64,000 nucleotides of DNA, taken from assembly GCA_024803745.1 (NCBI GenBank), contig JANJXV010000017.1, forward strand, positions 1,819,001-1,883,000, in the 5' to 3' direction. The notes beneath the pieces were generated by a model, which made no database searches, had not been told where the DNA came from, and saw only the letters and a list, made by a program, of their open reading frames with translations. Below, one piece after another: positions 46,493 through 57,834 of the stretch. Source of the DNA: Megascapheus bottae (taxonomy: Eukaryota; Chordata; Mammalia; Rodentia; Geomyidae). The translations under genes were made by a program, and so were the position numbers. How positions within the stretch are numbered: the first letter of the stretch is position 1; every line of letters starts with the position of its first letter.

Positions 46493-47017
46493 GTATGTCC
46501 ATGGAATCAAGTCTTAGAGTTGCTGAGTCAGAAGGATATTAGAATATGTTATAGATTATCCTAAATGTACTACTATCACCACTACTATCATAAAGCTCTT
46601 TTAGTTTACTTTTCTACAAATAACTGGTGACAGTACATCATGTAGATAATGTTTTGCTGCCATCATGGAATGCATGCTGAGTAACTTATTTTGTACTTAT
46701 AAAAGTTTATTTTATAGTACATAGTTTACTTTGATACTTGGTTGCTTGCAGCTCATGAGTTCTAAAATATACATGTTTAATAACAACATGCTTTTAAAGT
46801 TTCTATGACCTCCTACCTTAGCCAAAAGTATTATGTGCTGGTATGAATCAACCAATTATCAGTCACGTAGTGCATACTGAAGTTTACTTCTTACAGGCCA
46901 AACTGTGTATCTACCTAATAACTAAATGTACCTATATGCCTTGTCTGTCTATGTTGAAATTGTTACTGTTATTGACTCTATTGCTAAAATCTTTACTCAT
47001 AGTATACGAGTATTTTT
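46493..47017. other. unassigned intron sequence
   Basis: No gene or clear repeat seen. Confidence 0.5.
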
Positions 47018-47245
47018 ATATAGCCCTAGGGCTTGAACAAAAGGCCTGGATGCTGTCTATAAACTTTTTGTTCAAAGCTAGCATTCTATCGCTTGAGCCA
47101 CAGCTTCATTTCTAGCTTTTTTGGTGGTTAATAAATGAAAAGAGTCCCCTGTACTAATCTAGGGGCTTGCTTTGAACTGTGATCCTCAGAACTAATCCTC
47201 CTGAATAGCTAGGATTTCATGTATGAGTCACTGGTTCCTGGCATT
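47018..47245 (-). mobile_element. B1-Geo SINE
   Basis: CCCTAGGGCTTGAACAAAAG Geo end; the head complement contains CTGAATAGCTAGGATTTCAT. Confidence 0.8.
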
Positions 47246-47789
47246 CAAGACTTATTTTAAATAGTACCTCCCAGATAAAGAAATAATCCTTCATGAGTTT
47301 ATGGTAATTATAATCATCTCTACCAGAATTTAGAACATTTTACAATTTAGAGGACCAGGTAATGAACATTTTTACCTGTATTTAGTTCTGATCTATATTA
47401 TGTGAAAGTAGCCAGAGTTATTATCTATACAAATAGACTGTTCTGATCACATTATATTTATAGAGATAGTTGATTGACTAATCTCCACACCATGTATTAT
47501 AAACTTCTATAATAGATATGCTTTTTGGAAATGAAGGTTGTATAAGTAGCTATGTGTCTTAATCTTTAATTTTTATGCATTCCAAAGATGCAAGATGAAG
47601 GAAAAGTGCTAATAGCATTTTAATTCCTCTGAAATTTTTGGTGATTTTATATTAACAATGTATGCTGAATTATTGACATACAAAGATAATACTTATTTCA
47701 AAAATTTTGTTGTCTAATGTTTTACCTTACATGTCTTCCTTGTTTATATGCTATATTTATTTTATTTTACTTATATATTTCTTCTTTAT
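47246..47789. other. unassigned AT-rich intron
   Basis: No gene or clear repeat seen. Confidence 0.5.
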
Positions 47790-48009
47790 CTGCACTGACC
47801 CTGGTGTTTGAATTCTGGGCCCTTAGAATGAATACCCAAGCTTTTAGTGCTTCATCTCTTTAGCTACACCTTTACCTCCAGCTTTCTGCTGGTTAATTAG
47901 AAATAAGAGTCTCATGAAATGCCATGCCTTGGCTGGCTTTGAACCCTTAGTTCTCTTATCTTAGTCTCCTGCGTATTTAGGATTACAGGTGTGAGCCACT
48001 GGCTCCTGG
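47790..48009 (-). mobile_element. B1-Geo SINE
   Basis: GACCCTGGTGTTTGAATTCT Geo end; the head complement ends GGATTACAGGTGTGAGCCAC. Confidence 0.82.
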
Positions 48010-48017
48010 ATCTATTT

Positions 48018-48130
48018 TGTTGTTGTTGTTGATGGTGTTGGTCATGGGGCTTCAACTCTAGGCCTTTGCACTGTCCCTGAGCTCTTCAGCTCAAGGCTAC
48101 TGCCCTACCCCTGAGCCATTCCTGGCTTTA
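48018..48130 (-). mobile_element. Geo half only, with (TTG)n tail
   Basis: TTGTTGTTGTTG-type tail complement, then GGTCATGGGGCTTCAACTCT through GAGCCATTCCTGGC. Head absent. Confidence 0.75.
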
Positions 48131-48455
48131 AAGTTCTTTAAGGTTCACTCTTACCAAAATGTTTTAGGAATAAAAGGAATTTAGAAAAAAAACTGAGTCT
48201 AATGTTTGAGAATGTCCTAAATCAAATTATAATAGATCTAAAAGAAAGCCTATGCAAGTTGAATAGTGTCATATTCATTCTTGCCTAGGAAGATTTATAT
48301 GGTTCCCTAAGTAAACTCAGCTATGATAGATCTGAGCAATGCTACAGTCTGGAAACCAACGTCACTGGTGATCAATATTATTTCTTTATCTTTTTATTTC
48401 ATTATTGATCTTCATGGGATGTTCTTCCAGGGAACTGTAATAGTGTATTGAATTG

Positions 48456-48672
48456 TGGTACTGGTAGCACATGCCTGTAATCTTAGCTAGTAAGGAGGCT
48501 GAGGTCTAAGGATCATGGTTCAAAGCTAGATGAGGCAGGACAGTCTATGAGATTTTTTTCTCCAACTAACCACCCAAAATGCCAAAATCAGATCTATGGC
48601 TCAAGTGTGGTGCAATCGTCTTGAGCTGAAACAGCTAAGGGGCCTAGCCAAAATACTTAGTTCCAGTTCAAG
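48456..48672 (+). mobile_element. B1-Geo SINE
   Basis: GCACATGCCTGTAATCTTAG head; Geo half diverged. Confidence 0.75.
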
Positions 48673-48905
48673 GACTCATAGACGTAATCGTATATTGAAT
48701 TTTGTGTAATGAGAGTTTTATCTTTTTGGTTTCAGACTTTATCTGAACTTCAAAGCATTTCCTAATATGTGGATGAAAATACTATCTATTCTATCAGAAT
48801 GACAAGAGCAGGTACATGTAATTAATTGACAGCTATACAGAAGCTACACAGCTATATAAACTATGAATCTGTATAAGCTATATAAACATAAATTTCTATA
48901 AGTAA

Positions 48906-49118
48906 TTGGGCATCAGTGGCTCACACCTGTTATTCTAGCTTCTCAGAAGTCTGAAATCTGCTAATCCTGGTCTGAAGCCGCTGGGGCAGATAAATCCATT
49001 CAACTTTTGTTTCCAATTAACTAGCAAAAATCTGAAATGGAAGTGTGGCTCAGTCTTGAGCAAAGAAGCCAAGCAAGTGTGCAAGACCCTGAGTTCAAGC
49101 CACAGAATGTGTACAAAA
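48906..49118 (+). mobile_element. B1-Geo SINE
   Basis: GGCTCACACCTGTTATTCTA head; Geo end GACCCTGAGTTCAAGCCACA. Confidence 0.8.
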
Positions 49119-49751
49119 CAAACAACAAAATATTCCCAAGAATCTATAAATACATATATATATACTTGTCATGAAACATAGGACAATAAAGGAAACTATA
49201 TGTGAGTGGTTAATAAATTATAAAATGTTAAACAGTGTATTAACATATGAAAAAATTGAGAAGAAATCATAGTTCCTAAGAACTTTCAGAAGCCAAAAAA
49301 TCTGGTATCATTTATTTAAACTGTGTCGTTTATCTTGCAGTAGTAGCAGGAGCTTTTTTTAGTCACCTTTAGCTTCCTTGTTACAGGACTCTACTGATTC
49401 CAACCATTCACGGAAAGAACAGCTTGTCTTATCACCCTCCAGTGGAAATGAGTTATGAGTCTTTTATCTGGAACTTACAGAAATGACTTTAGTCTTTTCA
49501 GTTGAATTTCAGTGATAAATTTAGTATCTTAGTTAATTTTTACTCAAGAATTCCCTTTCCTGTTCTGATTTGTAGGTAATAGATAATGATGTGAAAGATG
49601 AAATTACTCCATTTGAGGATCACACTAAACAATTTTATATTGTCCTCCAACTCTTAAGTATTAATTTCCTGTTTCCTCTCCTGTTCATGTTTGATCAGCT
49701 AGAACAACTAGGTATTTGTAATAGAAATGAAAATCTGGTATCTCCACAATA
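49119..49751. other. unassigned intron sequence
   Basis: No gene or clear repeat seen. Confidence 0.5.
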
Positions 49752-50213
49752 ATTTCTTTTTATTTATTGTTATTATAAAGGAGATATGCAGGGGTATTAC
49801 AGTTACATAAGTTATAGTGAGTACATTTCTTTTCATACAAAGCCACCCTTTCCCTCGCTCATTCCCAGTCTTTTCCTCCCATCCTTACACAGAAGCTGTA
49901 TAGTTCATTTTCCACATAGTGTCTTGTGAGTGCCACTGCTGTATTTGTTCAATTTTTCTGTGACCCCTTTTAAAACCTTCCCAAAGAATGAAAAGCTAAA
50001 AACCAAGACAAAAAGAAAGCACAACAAAAAGCAACAACAACAAGAAAATCTCGCTTCCATTTCTTGGAGTTCATTTTGGAAAATATTAATTTGTGTGATC
50101 ACATGCCCATACCTCTTAAGACTTTATGATCTGTTCCTTCCTTTGACCACACTCTTTTGGTCTGACTGTCTTCACTGGATTTCAAAGGCAATCTTGTATG
50201 TTATGTAACAGCC
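49752..50213 (-). mobile_element. L1 3' UTR fragment
   Basis: Antisense L1 end TTATTGTTATTATAAAGGAG with GGGTATTACAGTTACATAAG, then a purine/CAA-rich block that lines up with 62500-62700. The nearby open frames on both strands are not genes. Confidence 0.6.
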
Positions 50214-50227
50214 ACTAAAATAATCTT

Positions 50228-50398
50228 CTTTTTTTTTTTGCCAGTCCTGAGGCTTAAACTCAGGGTTTTTGCTCAAAGCTGATGTTCTGCCACTTGAACC
50301 ACAGAGCCACTACTAGTTTTTGCTGAGCATGTGGTATTGAGGAATTGAACCCAGGGCTTCAGGCATGTTAGGCCAGCACTCTACTGATAGACTGGCCT
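50228..50398 (-). mobile_element. IDL-Geo SINE with internal deletion
   Basis: The Geo half lacks its central part; the ID-like monomer is present but decayed. Perfect TAAAATAATCTT duplications at 50216-50227 and 50399-50410. Confidence 0.9.
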
Positions 50399-50410
50399 TA
50401 AAATAATCTT

Positions 50411-50693
50411 TTGAGAGTTAAACCACCCTTGGATTTACAAACTAGGTGCTTGGCAAGGGTCTTGTGAATTAGAAATGTAGACTAGGATCATGGGTGTCAG
50501 CCATAAGACAAAGGTATTACTTGTAAACACAGAGAAGTTTTGGTCTGGGTACTTTCAGTAACTGGAAGGAGAGTGAGATGTACTGTATGAGAAATTAGAG
50601 AGTGAATATGGACAAAGTATATTATGTGTATATTCATCTGTCATAATGAAACTCCTTTGTACAATTAATGTAGGCTTTAAAGAAAGGACAGAT
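50411..50693. other. unassigned intron sequence
   Basis: No gene or clear repeat seen. Confidence 0.5.
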
Positions 50694-50930
50694 AGCTGGG
50701 TGCGGTGGCTCATACCTATAATCTTAGGTACTCTGGAGGCTGAGATCTGAGGATCAGGATCCTAAGCCAGCCAGGCAAGAAAGCCCATGAGACTCTTATC
50801 TCCAATTAATTACAGAAAAAGTGAGAAGTGGCAAGTGGTACTGTGGTACAAGTGATAGAGTGCTTGGGCAAAAAGCCCAAGAACAGCACCCAGGACCAGA
50901 GTTCAAGCCCCAAGACTGGCCAGAAAGTTA
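50694..50930 (+). mobile_element. B1-Geo SINE, well preserved
   Basis: Starts AGCTGGGTGCGGTGGCTCAT, close to the 7SL 5' end; ends CAGAGTTCAAGCCCCAAGAC. One of the clearest copies. Confidence 0.9.
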
Positions 50931-51064
50931 AAAAAATTAATAAACAGCAGATATATGGGTTGTATGTGGCAACTTGTTAAGCATAACTTTTTCAGGAGTA
51001 TCAAAATATATCATTTTGACTAAAGTGGTCAAGTGAGACAAATTTCCCGGGAAACTGATTTATA

Positions 51065-51300
51065 AGCAGTTCCGTGGTGGCATATTCCTATGATCCTAGC
51101 TACTCAAGAGGCTGAGATGAGCTGATTGTGTTTAGAAGCCATCCAGGATAGAAAAGCCTATGAGGTTCTTATCTCCAATTAATGACCCAAAAGCTGAAAG
51201 TGGAGCTGTGGTTCAAGTAGCAGAATTCCAGACTTCCATGAAAAAGTCAAGAAATAACACCCAGACTCTGAGTTAAAGTTCCATTACCTGCAACCACCAC
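51065..51300 (+). mobile_element. B1-Geo SINE
   Basis: ATGATCCTAGCTACTCAAGA head; CTTATCTCCAATTAATGACC linker; Geo half with GGAGCTGTGGTTCAAGTAGC. Confidence 0.82.
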
Positions 51301-51612
51301 AGCAACAACCAGAAAAGCAGAAATAGTTCTGAATGGAGTACTTTTGCATGGATTCAGGAAGTTCATTCTTTCTGTTGATATTTTATTAATTTCTTTACAT
51401 TTTCATCACATTACCAGTGTTGGCTATGTGCAAAATCTTGTGGTACTTGCTGAAGATAAAAGTGAATGAGACAAGGTCTAGAACCTTGAAAGGTTTGAGT
51501 AAAACCATGGTTATTATCAGTGTCATAATTGAAGAATATTAGGGAATCACAGTGACATCACAGTCACATTCAGGGAAGTACGCTGGAGGATCCTATATTA
51601 AACAGTGAATTT

Positions 51613-51815
51613 TGGCTAGATGCTGGTGGCTCGTGCTTGTAATCCTAGTTTTTCAGGAGGCTGAGACAGAAGGAACATGGTTCAAAGTCAGCCCTGGCAG
51701 ACTTTCTGCAAAAAGCAGAAAGTGGGCATATGGCTTTCATGGTTGAGCAGGAGCCTTGAGCAAACGAAGCCAAGTGAAAGTATGAAACCTTGAGTTCCTG
51801 GCTATTACCAGCACC
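51613..51815 (+). mobile_element. B1-Geo SINE
   Basis: GCTGGTGGCTCGTGCTTGTA head; shortened linker; Geo half diverged. Confidence 0.78.
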
Positions 51816-52312
51816 CAGAAACAAGTGAATTTTGAATAAACTGAATTACTAGTTTCAGATTGCTTACAGTACATAAACATATCAGGTAGAAGAAAGAAAA
51901 GTATTGATGCTTTGCCAGTGCCAGAATCCAGATGTCAAAATGCTGAGCTGCCAGGGAAGGTGTTGGGCAACACGGTGATTTTTCCATGGTGATGGAAGTT
52001 GGGGATCCAATGAGCTGTTCATTCTTTAGCATTATGGTGTCATGGTAACTCCATATCATGAGTCTTCACCAGCCTCATTCAGGGTATGTCCATGGGGCTT
52101 AGCATAAAATCCTCAAAGTAAAGACTGTCCTCCCTAAGTGGAATTACATACCAATTGCTAAGAGGATACATTTTCCTTACCTCATTTCAGTTGTTACTTC
52201 TTGTAAGCTCTGGAGGCCTGCTTAGCTTGTGTAGTTCTTGTGAACAGTTTCTGCTTTATTTATTTAATAAAGGAGACAGCTGAAATGCTGTCTAGGGAAG
52301 TGTAAGAGATAA
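51816..52312. other. unassigned intron sequence
   Basis: No gene or clear repeat seen. Confidence 0.5.
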
Positions 52313-52520
52313 TTAGCCAGGCACCAGGAGCTCACACCTGTAATCCTAGCTTACTCAGGGAGGCTGAGATCTGTGGATTGCAATTCAAAGCCAGCCCAAC
52401 AGGATAAGTCCCTGAGATTCTTACCTCCAATGAACACTTCTCTAAAAAGCTAGAAGTGGAACAGTGGCACAGGTGGTACCCTAACCTTGAGCAAGTACCT
52501 TAGTTAAACTCTTCAACCAA
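52313..52520 (+). mobile_element. B1-Geo SINE
   Basis: GCTCACACCTGTAATCCTAG head and GATTCTTACCTCCAATGAAC linker. Confidence 0.82.
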
Positions 52521-52827
52521 TGAATAAATTAAATAAATTAATTAGTTGAGATAACCAGAGATTGATTGGACGACCATTTACATGGTACTTCATTGGATCT
52601 TTAGTGTGTTTGTTAATATTGTTCTTATATGATAAATAGCTTATTTCAAGTTTCACAGTCAGTAAGGCACTTAGTTTTTTTTTTAACTCTATTTGATTTG
52701 TCTCCAGGAAACCATTTCTTGCACATTCTGCTACTTCAAAGTCTAGGGTGTAACACTCTGCATCTATGTCTGGAGTATAAGAATCTAATTAGTTTGTTCA
52801 CGTAAAAAGTGCAAGGTAGTTTGTTCA
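52521..52827. other. unassigned intron sequence
   Basis: No gene or clear repeat seen. Confidence 0.5.
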
Positions 52828-53065
52828 CTGGGCAAGGTAGCTCATGCCTGTAATCCTAGCTAATAGGAGGCTGAGCTCTGAGGATCAAGGTTCAAAGCCA
52901 GCCCAGGCACAAAAGGACATGAGACTCTTATTTCCACTTAACCTCTAGAAAACGTGAAGTGGGGCTGTGGCTCAAGGGTAGGGTAGTAGCCTTGAGCTGA
53001 AGAGCTCAGGGATAGTGCCCAGGCCCAGAGTTCAAGCCCCATGATCACTCCCCGCCACACACAAA
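52828..53065 (+). mobile_element. B1-Geo SINE, well preserved
   Basis: TAGCTCATGCCTGTAATCCT head; GGGGCTGTGGCTCAAGGGTA and AGAGTTCAAGCCCCATGATC Geo half. Confidence 0.88.
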
Positions 53066-53888
53066 TAAAATAAAGTGCCATCCTCTTTTGTTTTCCAGGT
53101 ACCTAAGTCATTACTTATACATTAATATCATCATTGTAATTAAATTATAATCACCTCAAATGCTTTAAAACACAGTGGCATTCTAGAACCAATATCATTC
53201 AGTGCAATTCTCCATATGTCATGCACATACTTAAATGGTTTGCCTGTTAAATTTCAAATATATCTGTGAAATTGTAAGATACACATCTGCGCATAGGAAT
53301 TCTTAATTCTTCTATTCGTGGCTACACTTCTTGTAAATAACCTAATATAGATAATATCATTTTTTAGTTATTTTTCATCCACAGGAATGAAGAGGAAGCC
53401 ACATTACACTTACTGGTCTTTTTACTACAGGAAAGAATCTTACAAGAGAATTCCACTTTATGGATTTGTGTATGGTTTCTTGGAGTTAATTTCCACAGGC
53501 TTTAGAAGGTACTTAAATTCCAAGACACAGAGAGGACTTAGAAATGATTGTTATAAGCTCTTTAACTACTTAAGCTAAATAAGGTAGTGATCTTTTTGCA
53601 GTTGAATGAATAGTATGGCGAATCTGTGCTCAGAACTCTGGAGTAGCCCATTGTTTGAAGATTATATTTTGACATTTCTCACTAGAAGTTATCCATTCAT
53701 GCAGTCAATGTTATTTAAGTGCACTGAGTATGCCAAAAGCTAGACTTGGCCCATTATGGAGACCATTGAATTGTAATCTCATCCCTCAGAACCAACCAGG
53801 TTGATGCTGTTACTGTCAAAAAACAAGATGATGAGACAAAGAGCAAAGGATGAATCAGTGTAACAGTGATAGCCACAAGACAATATGT
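53066..53888. other. unassigned intron sequence
   Basis: The open frame at 53387-53578 has no recognisable domain. Confidence 0.5.
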
Positions 53889-54050
53889 TGGAAAGGAACT
53901 CTACAGCTCAGGAAGGGGTGAGGGAGAGACAGTGGGAGAAAAACATGGGAAGAGGTAAAAATGTTCAAGAAATAATATACTCACTACCTTATGAATGTAC
54001 TGTGACCCCTCTAATACACCACTCTGACAATAAAAGTAAAAAAAAATAAA
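53889..54050 (+). mobile_element. L1 3' end
   Basis: GGTGAGGGAGAGACAGTGGG, TGTACTGTGACCCCTCTAAT and a terminal ACAATAAAAG, matching the end at 60715-60868. Confidence 0.6.
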
Positions 54051-54187
54051 GAGAAGACAAAGAATAAAACTCACTTGTACTGATGATGCTGTAATTTCAA
54101 ATTCAATAGTGCTATATTGGTATCAAATACATATATGTGTGTATGTGTGTGTGTCATTGTCAATAGATATATATTTTTTCTACAGTT

Positions 54188-54376
54188 TTTTTTTGCCAGT
54201 CGTGGGCTTGAGCTCAGGGCCTGAGCACTGTCCTTGGACTTTCTCAAGGCTAGAGCTCTACCACTTGAGCCTCAGCACCACTTCCAGCTTTTTCTATATA
54301 TGTGGTACCAAGGAATCGAACCCGGGTCTTCGTGCATGCTAGGCAAACACTTTAACCACTAGGCCAAATTCCTGGC
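54188..54376 (-). mobile_element. IDL-Geo SINE, full length
   Basis: T-run, Geo half, linker, ID-like monomer with GAATCGAACCCGGG. Duplications CTACAGTT at 54180-54187 and 54377-54384. Confidence 0.93.
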
Positions 54377-54496
54377 CTACAGTTATCTATTTTTTTAAAT
54401 AGGCACAAATATACTTTTGTTTAGTGTGCACACAAAATAATTTTTAAAATAGGCATAGAAAACAAAGTAGAATTGATAATAAAATTTTTAATTGTT

Positions 54497-54660
54497 TGGT
54501 GTTGATATTAAGGCCAGAACTCAGGGCCTGGTGCTCTCCTCATCTCCTCATCACTTGAGGCTCATCTCCACTTCTAGCATTTGGATAGTTAATTGAGATA
54601 AGAGTCTCAAAGACTTTTCTCCCTAGGCTGGCTTTGAACTGTGATCCTCAGTTATCAGTA
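54497..54660 (-). mobile_element. B1-Geo SINE, head truncated
   Basis: GCCAGAACTCAGGGCCTGGT Geo half, GAGATAAGAGTCTCAAAGAC linker; the outer part of the head is missing. Confidence 0.72.
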
Positions 54661-54759
54661 TCTTCAGCCAATTATATAATATTCTACAACTATAAAAGGA
54701 AAACCAGGTGTAAACTAGTTTGCTTGTTCCTATGATCTTTTTCTTTATCATTTGGTTTT

Positions 54760-54885
54760 TATGAGACAGTTTTACAATGTGTCCCAGGCTGAACTCAGAT
54801 GTGCTATGTAGCTCAGACTGTCTTTTAACATCATCTTTCTGTCTCAAATTCCTGAGGCTGGAATTACAGACATATACTATCATGC
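54760..54885 (-). mobile_element. B1 SINE
   Basis: B1 complement: TATGAGACAGTTTTAC, TGTGTCCCAGGCTGAACT and GGCTGGAATTACAGACATAT. Confidence 0.65.
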
Positions 54886-55179
54886 TTGAATTATTTTGAA
54901 TTTTTAGATAGTTTAGTATTATGGATTTAAGAAATGTATGACTGGGATAAGTGGGTGTAGGAAAATACTGAGATTGTGGTTTATATTAAGTTATTCTGGT
55001 AGCCTAAAATGCATGTTTAATTCCATTGTACGTAATAAAATTCACCATACAAAGAACCAAATTAGAAGTTGCATGCAATCTGTCTATTTTTTTAGTATCT
55101 CATTTTCTCTCTTTTCTTCTGAGATATGTACCTCATTTTTTATATTGTGCAGGAGAATTATATGTATATATGTCTATTC

Positions 55180-55400
55180 ATGTAGTCGTCCATTATTTAA
55201 CAATAGGAATACATTGTGAGAAATAAATCACACAACAATTCGTTGCATGAACAACACAGTGAATTTATACGATGAAGACAGCTGTGTTCTCACCAGGTGT
55301 TGTAGGACTAATGCAATGTTATGGGACTGTTGTTATTCATATGGTCTATCATCATTCATGTGGTCTGTCATTGGTGGAAACATAAATGCCATATGATGAA
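55180..55400 (+). mobile_element. ancient interspersed repeat, family not named
   Basis: CATTGTGAGAAATAAATCAC, TGGGACTGTTGTTATTCATA and TGTGGTCTGTCATTGGTGGA resemble, in order, an old repeat I know from other mammalian genomes (GAGAAATGCGTCGTTAGGCG...GGTCCGTCATTGACC). I cannot name the family reliably. Confidence 0.4.
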
Positions 55401-55506
55401 GTGTATATACATAAATATATATAAATAAAATAGATATAAATGTGCAAATGTATTTATGTATGTATGTTCATTAGATTGAGCTGCAGGTGGATATTTATGT
55501 GTATCT
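55401..55506 (+). repeat. AT-rich TA/TG simple sequence
   Basis: Degenerate TATA and TATG units. Confidence 0.5.
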
Positions 55507-55932
55507 ACGGAGGCTCAAACTCAGGGCCTCCTACTCTTTTTTTTTTTTTTTTTGCCAGTCCTGGGGCTTGAACTCAGGGCCTAGGCACTGTCCTTGAACA
55601 CTTTTTGCTCAAGGCTAGCACTCTACCATACAAGCCACAGCTCCACTTATGGATTTTTTCTGAGTATGTGGCACCAAGGAATCGAACCCAGGGCTCCATG
55701 CATGCTAGGCAAGCACTCTACCACTAGGCTAGGCTCCCAGCCCCAGGGGCCTCTTACTCTTGTTTGGATTTATTTACCTAAGACTAGAACTCTGTTCCTT
55801 GAGTCACACCTATACTTCTGAATTTTTACTGATTAATTGGAAATAAAGAGTCTCATGATTTGTCTGCCTTGGTTGACTTTGAACCAAAATCCATAGATCT
55901 CAGCCTCATGAGTAGCAAGGATTACAGGTGGA
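55507..55932 (-). mobile_element. B1-Geo SINE split by an IDL-Geo insertion
   Basis: The Geo end is at 55507-55538; the remainder, with the head complement GAGTAGCAAGGATTACAGG, is at 55748-55932. Confidence 0.85.
55539..55747 (-). mobile_element. IDL-Geo SINE nested in B1-Geo
   Basis: Full dimer ending CTAGGCTCCCAGCCCC. Host sequence is duplicated as GGCCTCCTACTCTT (55525-55538) and GGCCTCTTACTCTT (55748-55761). Confidence 0.94.
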
Positions 55933-57439
55933 AGATGAATTTTAAAAACTAGCAATTTAATATGCTTCTAATTACAGTCACATGATTTCTATTTAAGAAT
56001 ATATATAGTTTCAGGCACATAGTCAGTATTTTAGGTTACTGTGCTGTTACAGAAATTTTGTCTATGGAAATCAGAACAGCCACGAACCCATTCAGATGCT
56101 ACATTTGTTCAAATAAGGTTCTGAATTAGGACCTTAGATTTTCACACTCTATTGGGGAAAAACATTGAGAGCATGTAAATCACTGTCTATGACAATATGT
56201 AGAGATCCAAAACTTTGTTTTTATTTTTAACTCTATATTAAGAGAACAAAGGAATTCATTGAAGTATTAATAACATAGATTTTACTGTGCAGTGAACTCA
56301 AATGCACTTCTTAAAGTAAGCCATAAGCACTGACTTCAACCTTTCATTTTCCACAGGAAGAACCCAGTTGGAACTATCAGTCACTGTGGCTGAAGGAAAA
56401 TATTCAGTATTTTGGTTTGTCTGGGGTTTCTTTCTTATATGGGAAGAAAGAATCTTTTGGAGCTTTTGTGAGCTGTTCCTTGGAATTAAGGCTTTAATGT
56501 TATTTATAGATAATGGGTAATTTTAGCCAATATGATTAACATTTGACCCCAGAGCTTGTTATTTACATGCAGTTGGTTCTTTCCTCCAAACATATAGTCT
56601 TCATCTTGCTGGCCCACTTTCTGGACAACCAAGAATGGTCATGTCCTGAGTCTTCAGAAATTTTCATTTAGGCTGCCTTTCTGGCCTCAAAATTAATCCC
56701 TCCTACATCACTGTAGCAGATAGACCTAGTTTTACAGGAGTTTCTTTCCTTGCTCTGCTCCCCTAACATTACGGAGCACGTTTCCCACATCCTTTCCATT
56801 AAGCTTCCACATACTGTGCACCAAAATCTAATTACTTCCTTTGTTCCCTTGAAGAAGACAAGAGCTCTCGCTTCTCCCAGAGCTCTCTACACTTCTAGAT
56901 CCATTCTTTTGTTTTTCCACTTTCCACTTCATTTTCTTTTCTAGTATCCCTGCCAACCTGGTGCATTTCTGTGACTCACTTCATATGTATTTGCATAAAA
57001 AAATAAAATATCAGCAAATAACACAATCTTTGTGTTGTATTTGAAGAGTCACTTCATTCTGTTTTGTACTGTGAAGTCTATTACTGTCTGGTCACCTGAC
57101 CATACTAGGCAGTGTTAATTCTAGTACTGAATCACTTTTCATCCAGGTTTTATTAACTTTGTATGCAGCTGAAGATTAAACCATTGCAATTTCCCACTAG
57201 GCTCTCAGTGTTCTTTGAAAAAGTCACTCTGAATCTTAAAGTTTTATTAGAGGTCTTCAGTGGATTTGAATCTCATTGTTCCCTACTAAATGCATCCCAA
57301 TTCCTTAGACTGCTTACTCAATTAACATGGACAAAACTCCTTGACAAGTCACATAGCACAGCCCTAGTCTCATCTACAATCACTGAAACTCCTACAAATA
57401 GTTCAGACGTTTGTTGCCCCAGTCTGTGCTTCTAGTAGG
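55933..57439. other. unassigned intron sequence
   Basis: SINE-free for 1.5 kb. Short open frames at 56750-56944 and 57163-57435 have no domain. Confidence 0.5.
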
Positions 57440-57775
57440 TCTCTAAGGCCTTGCTGTTGACTTCCTGTTAACAAATATGGAATTTGATCCCCTTGCTTCT
57501 CTACATTTCATTGGCATTTAAAGGTTCTACCCAAATAAGCCTTTTCTGAATAGTAGATTTGTTTCCCGTAGTTCATGTATTTCTTAATTACATTCTCATA
57601 GTTCCACATACTTACCTTGATATAGTATATCCCATATATTTGTTTATTTCTCTGTCCTTTGGACTAGCTGGTGATTGGTTGGCATCAGAGCTGACAGTAA
57701 GCTCTTGCAGACCTCATGCTTAGCTGCATGTCTGCAGGGTAGTTTTGAGCTTAGTAAATACTGACATAGAGAAAA
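57440..57775 (+). mobile_element. possible L2-like remnant
   Basis: TTTATTTCTCTGTCCTTTGG and GAGCTTAGTAAATACTGA follow the order of an old L2 3' region. Weak. Confidence 0.3.
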
Positions 57776-57834
57776 ACATTTCAGTTTCAGTACTTTTCTA
57801 TGTAGAAGGAAATTTTTAAATAAAATATTTTTTA

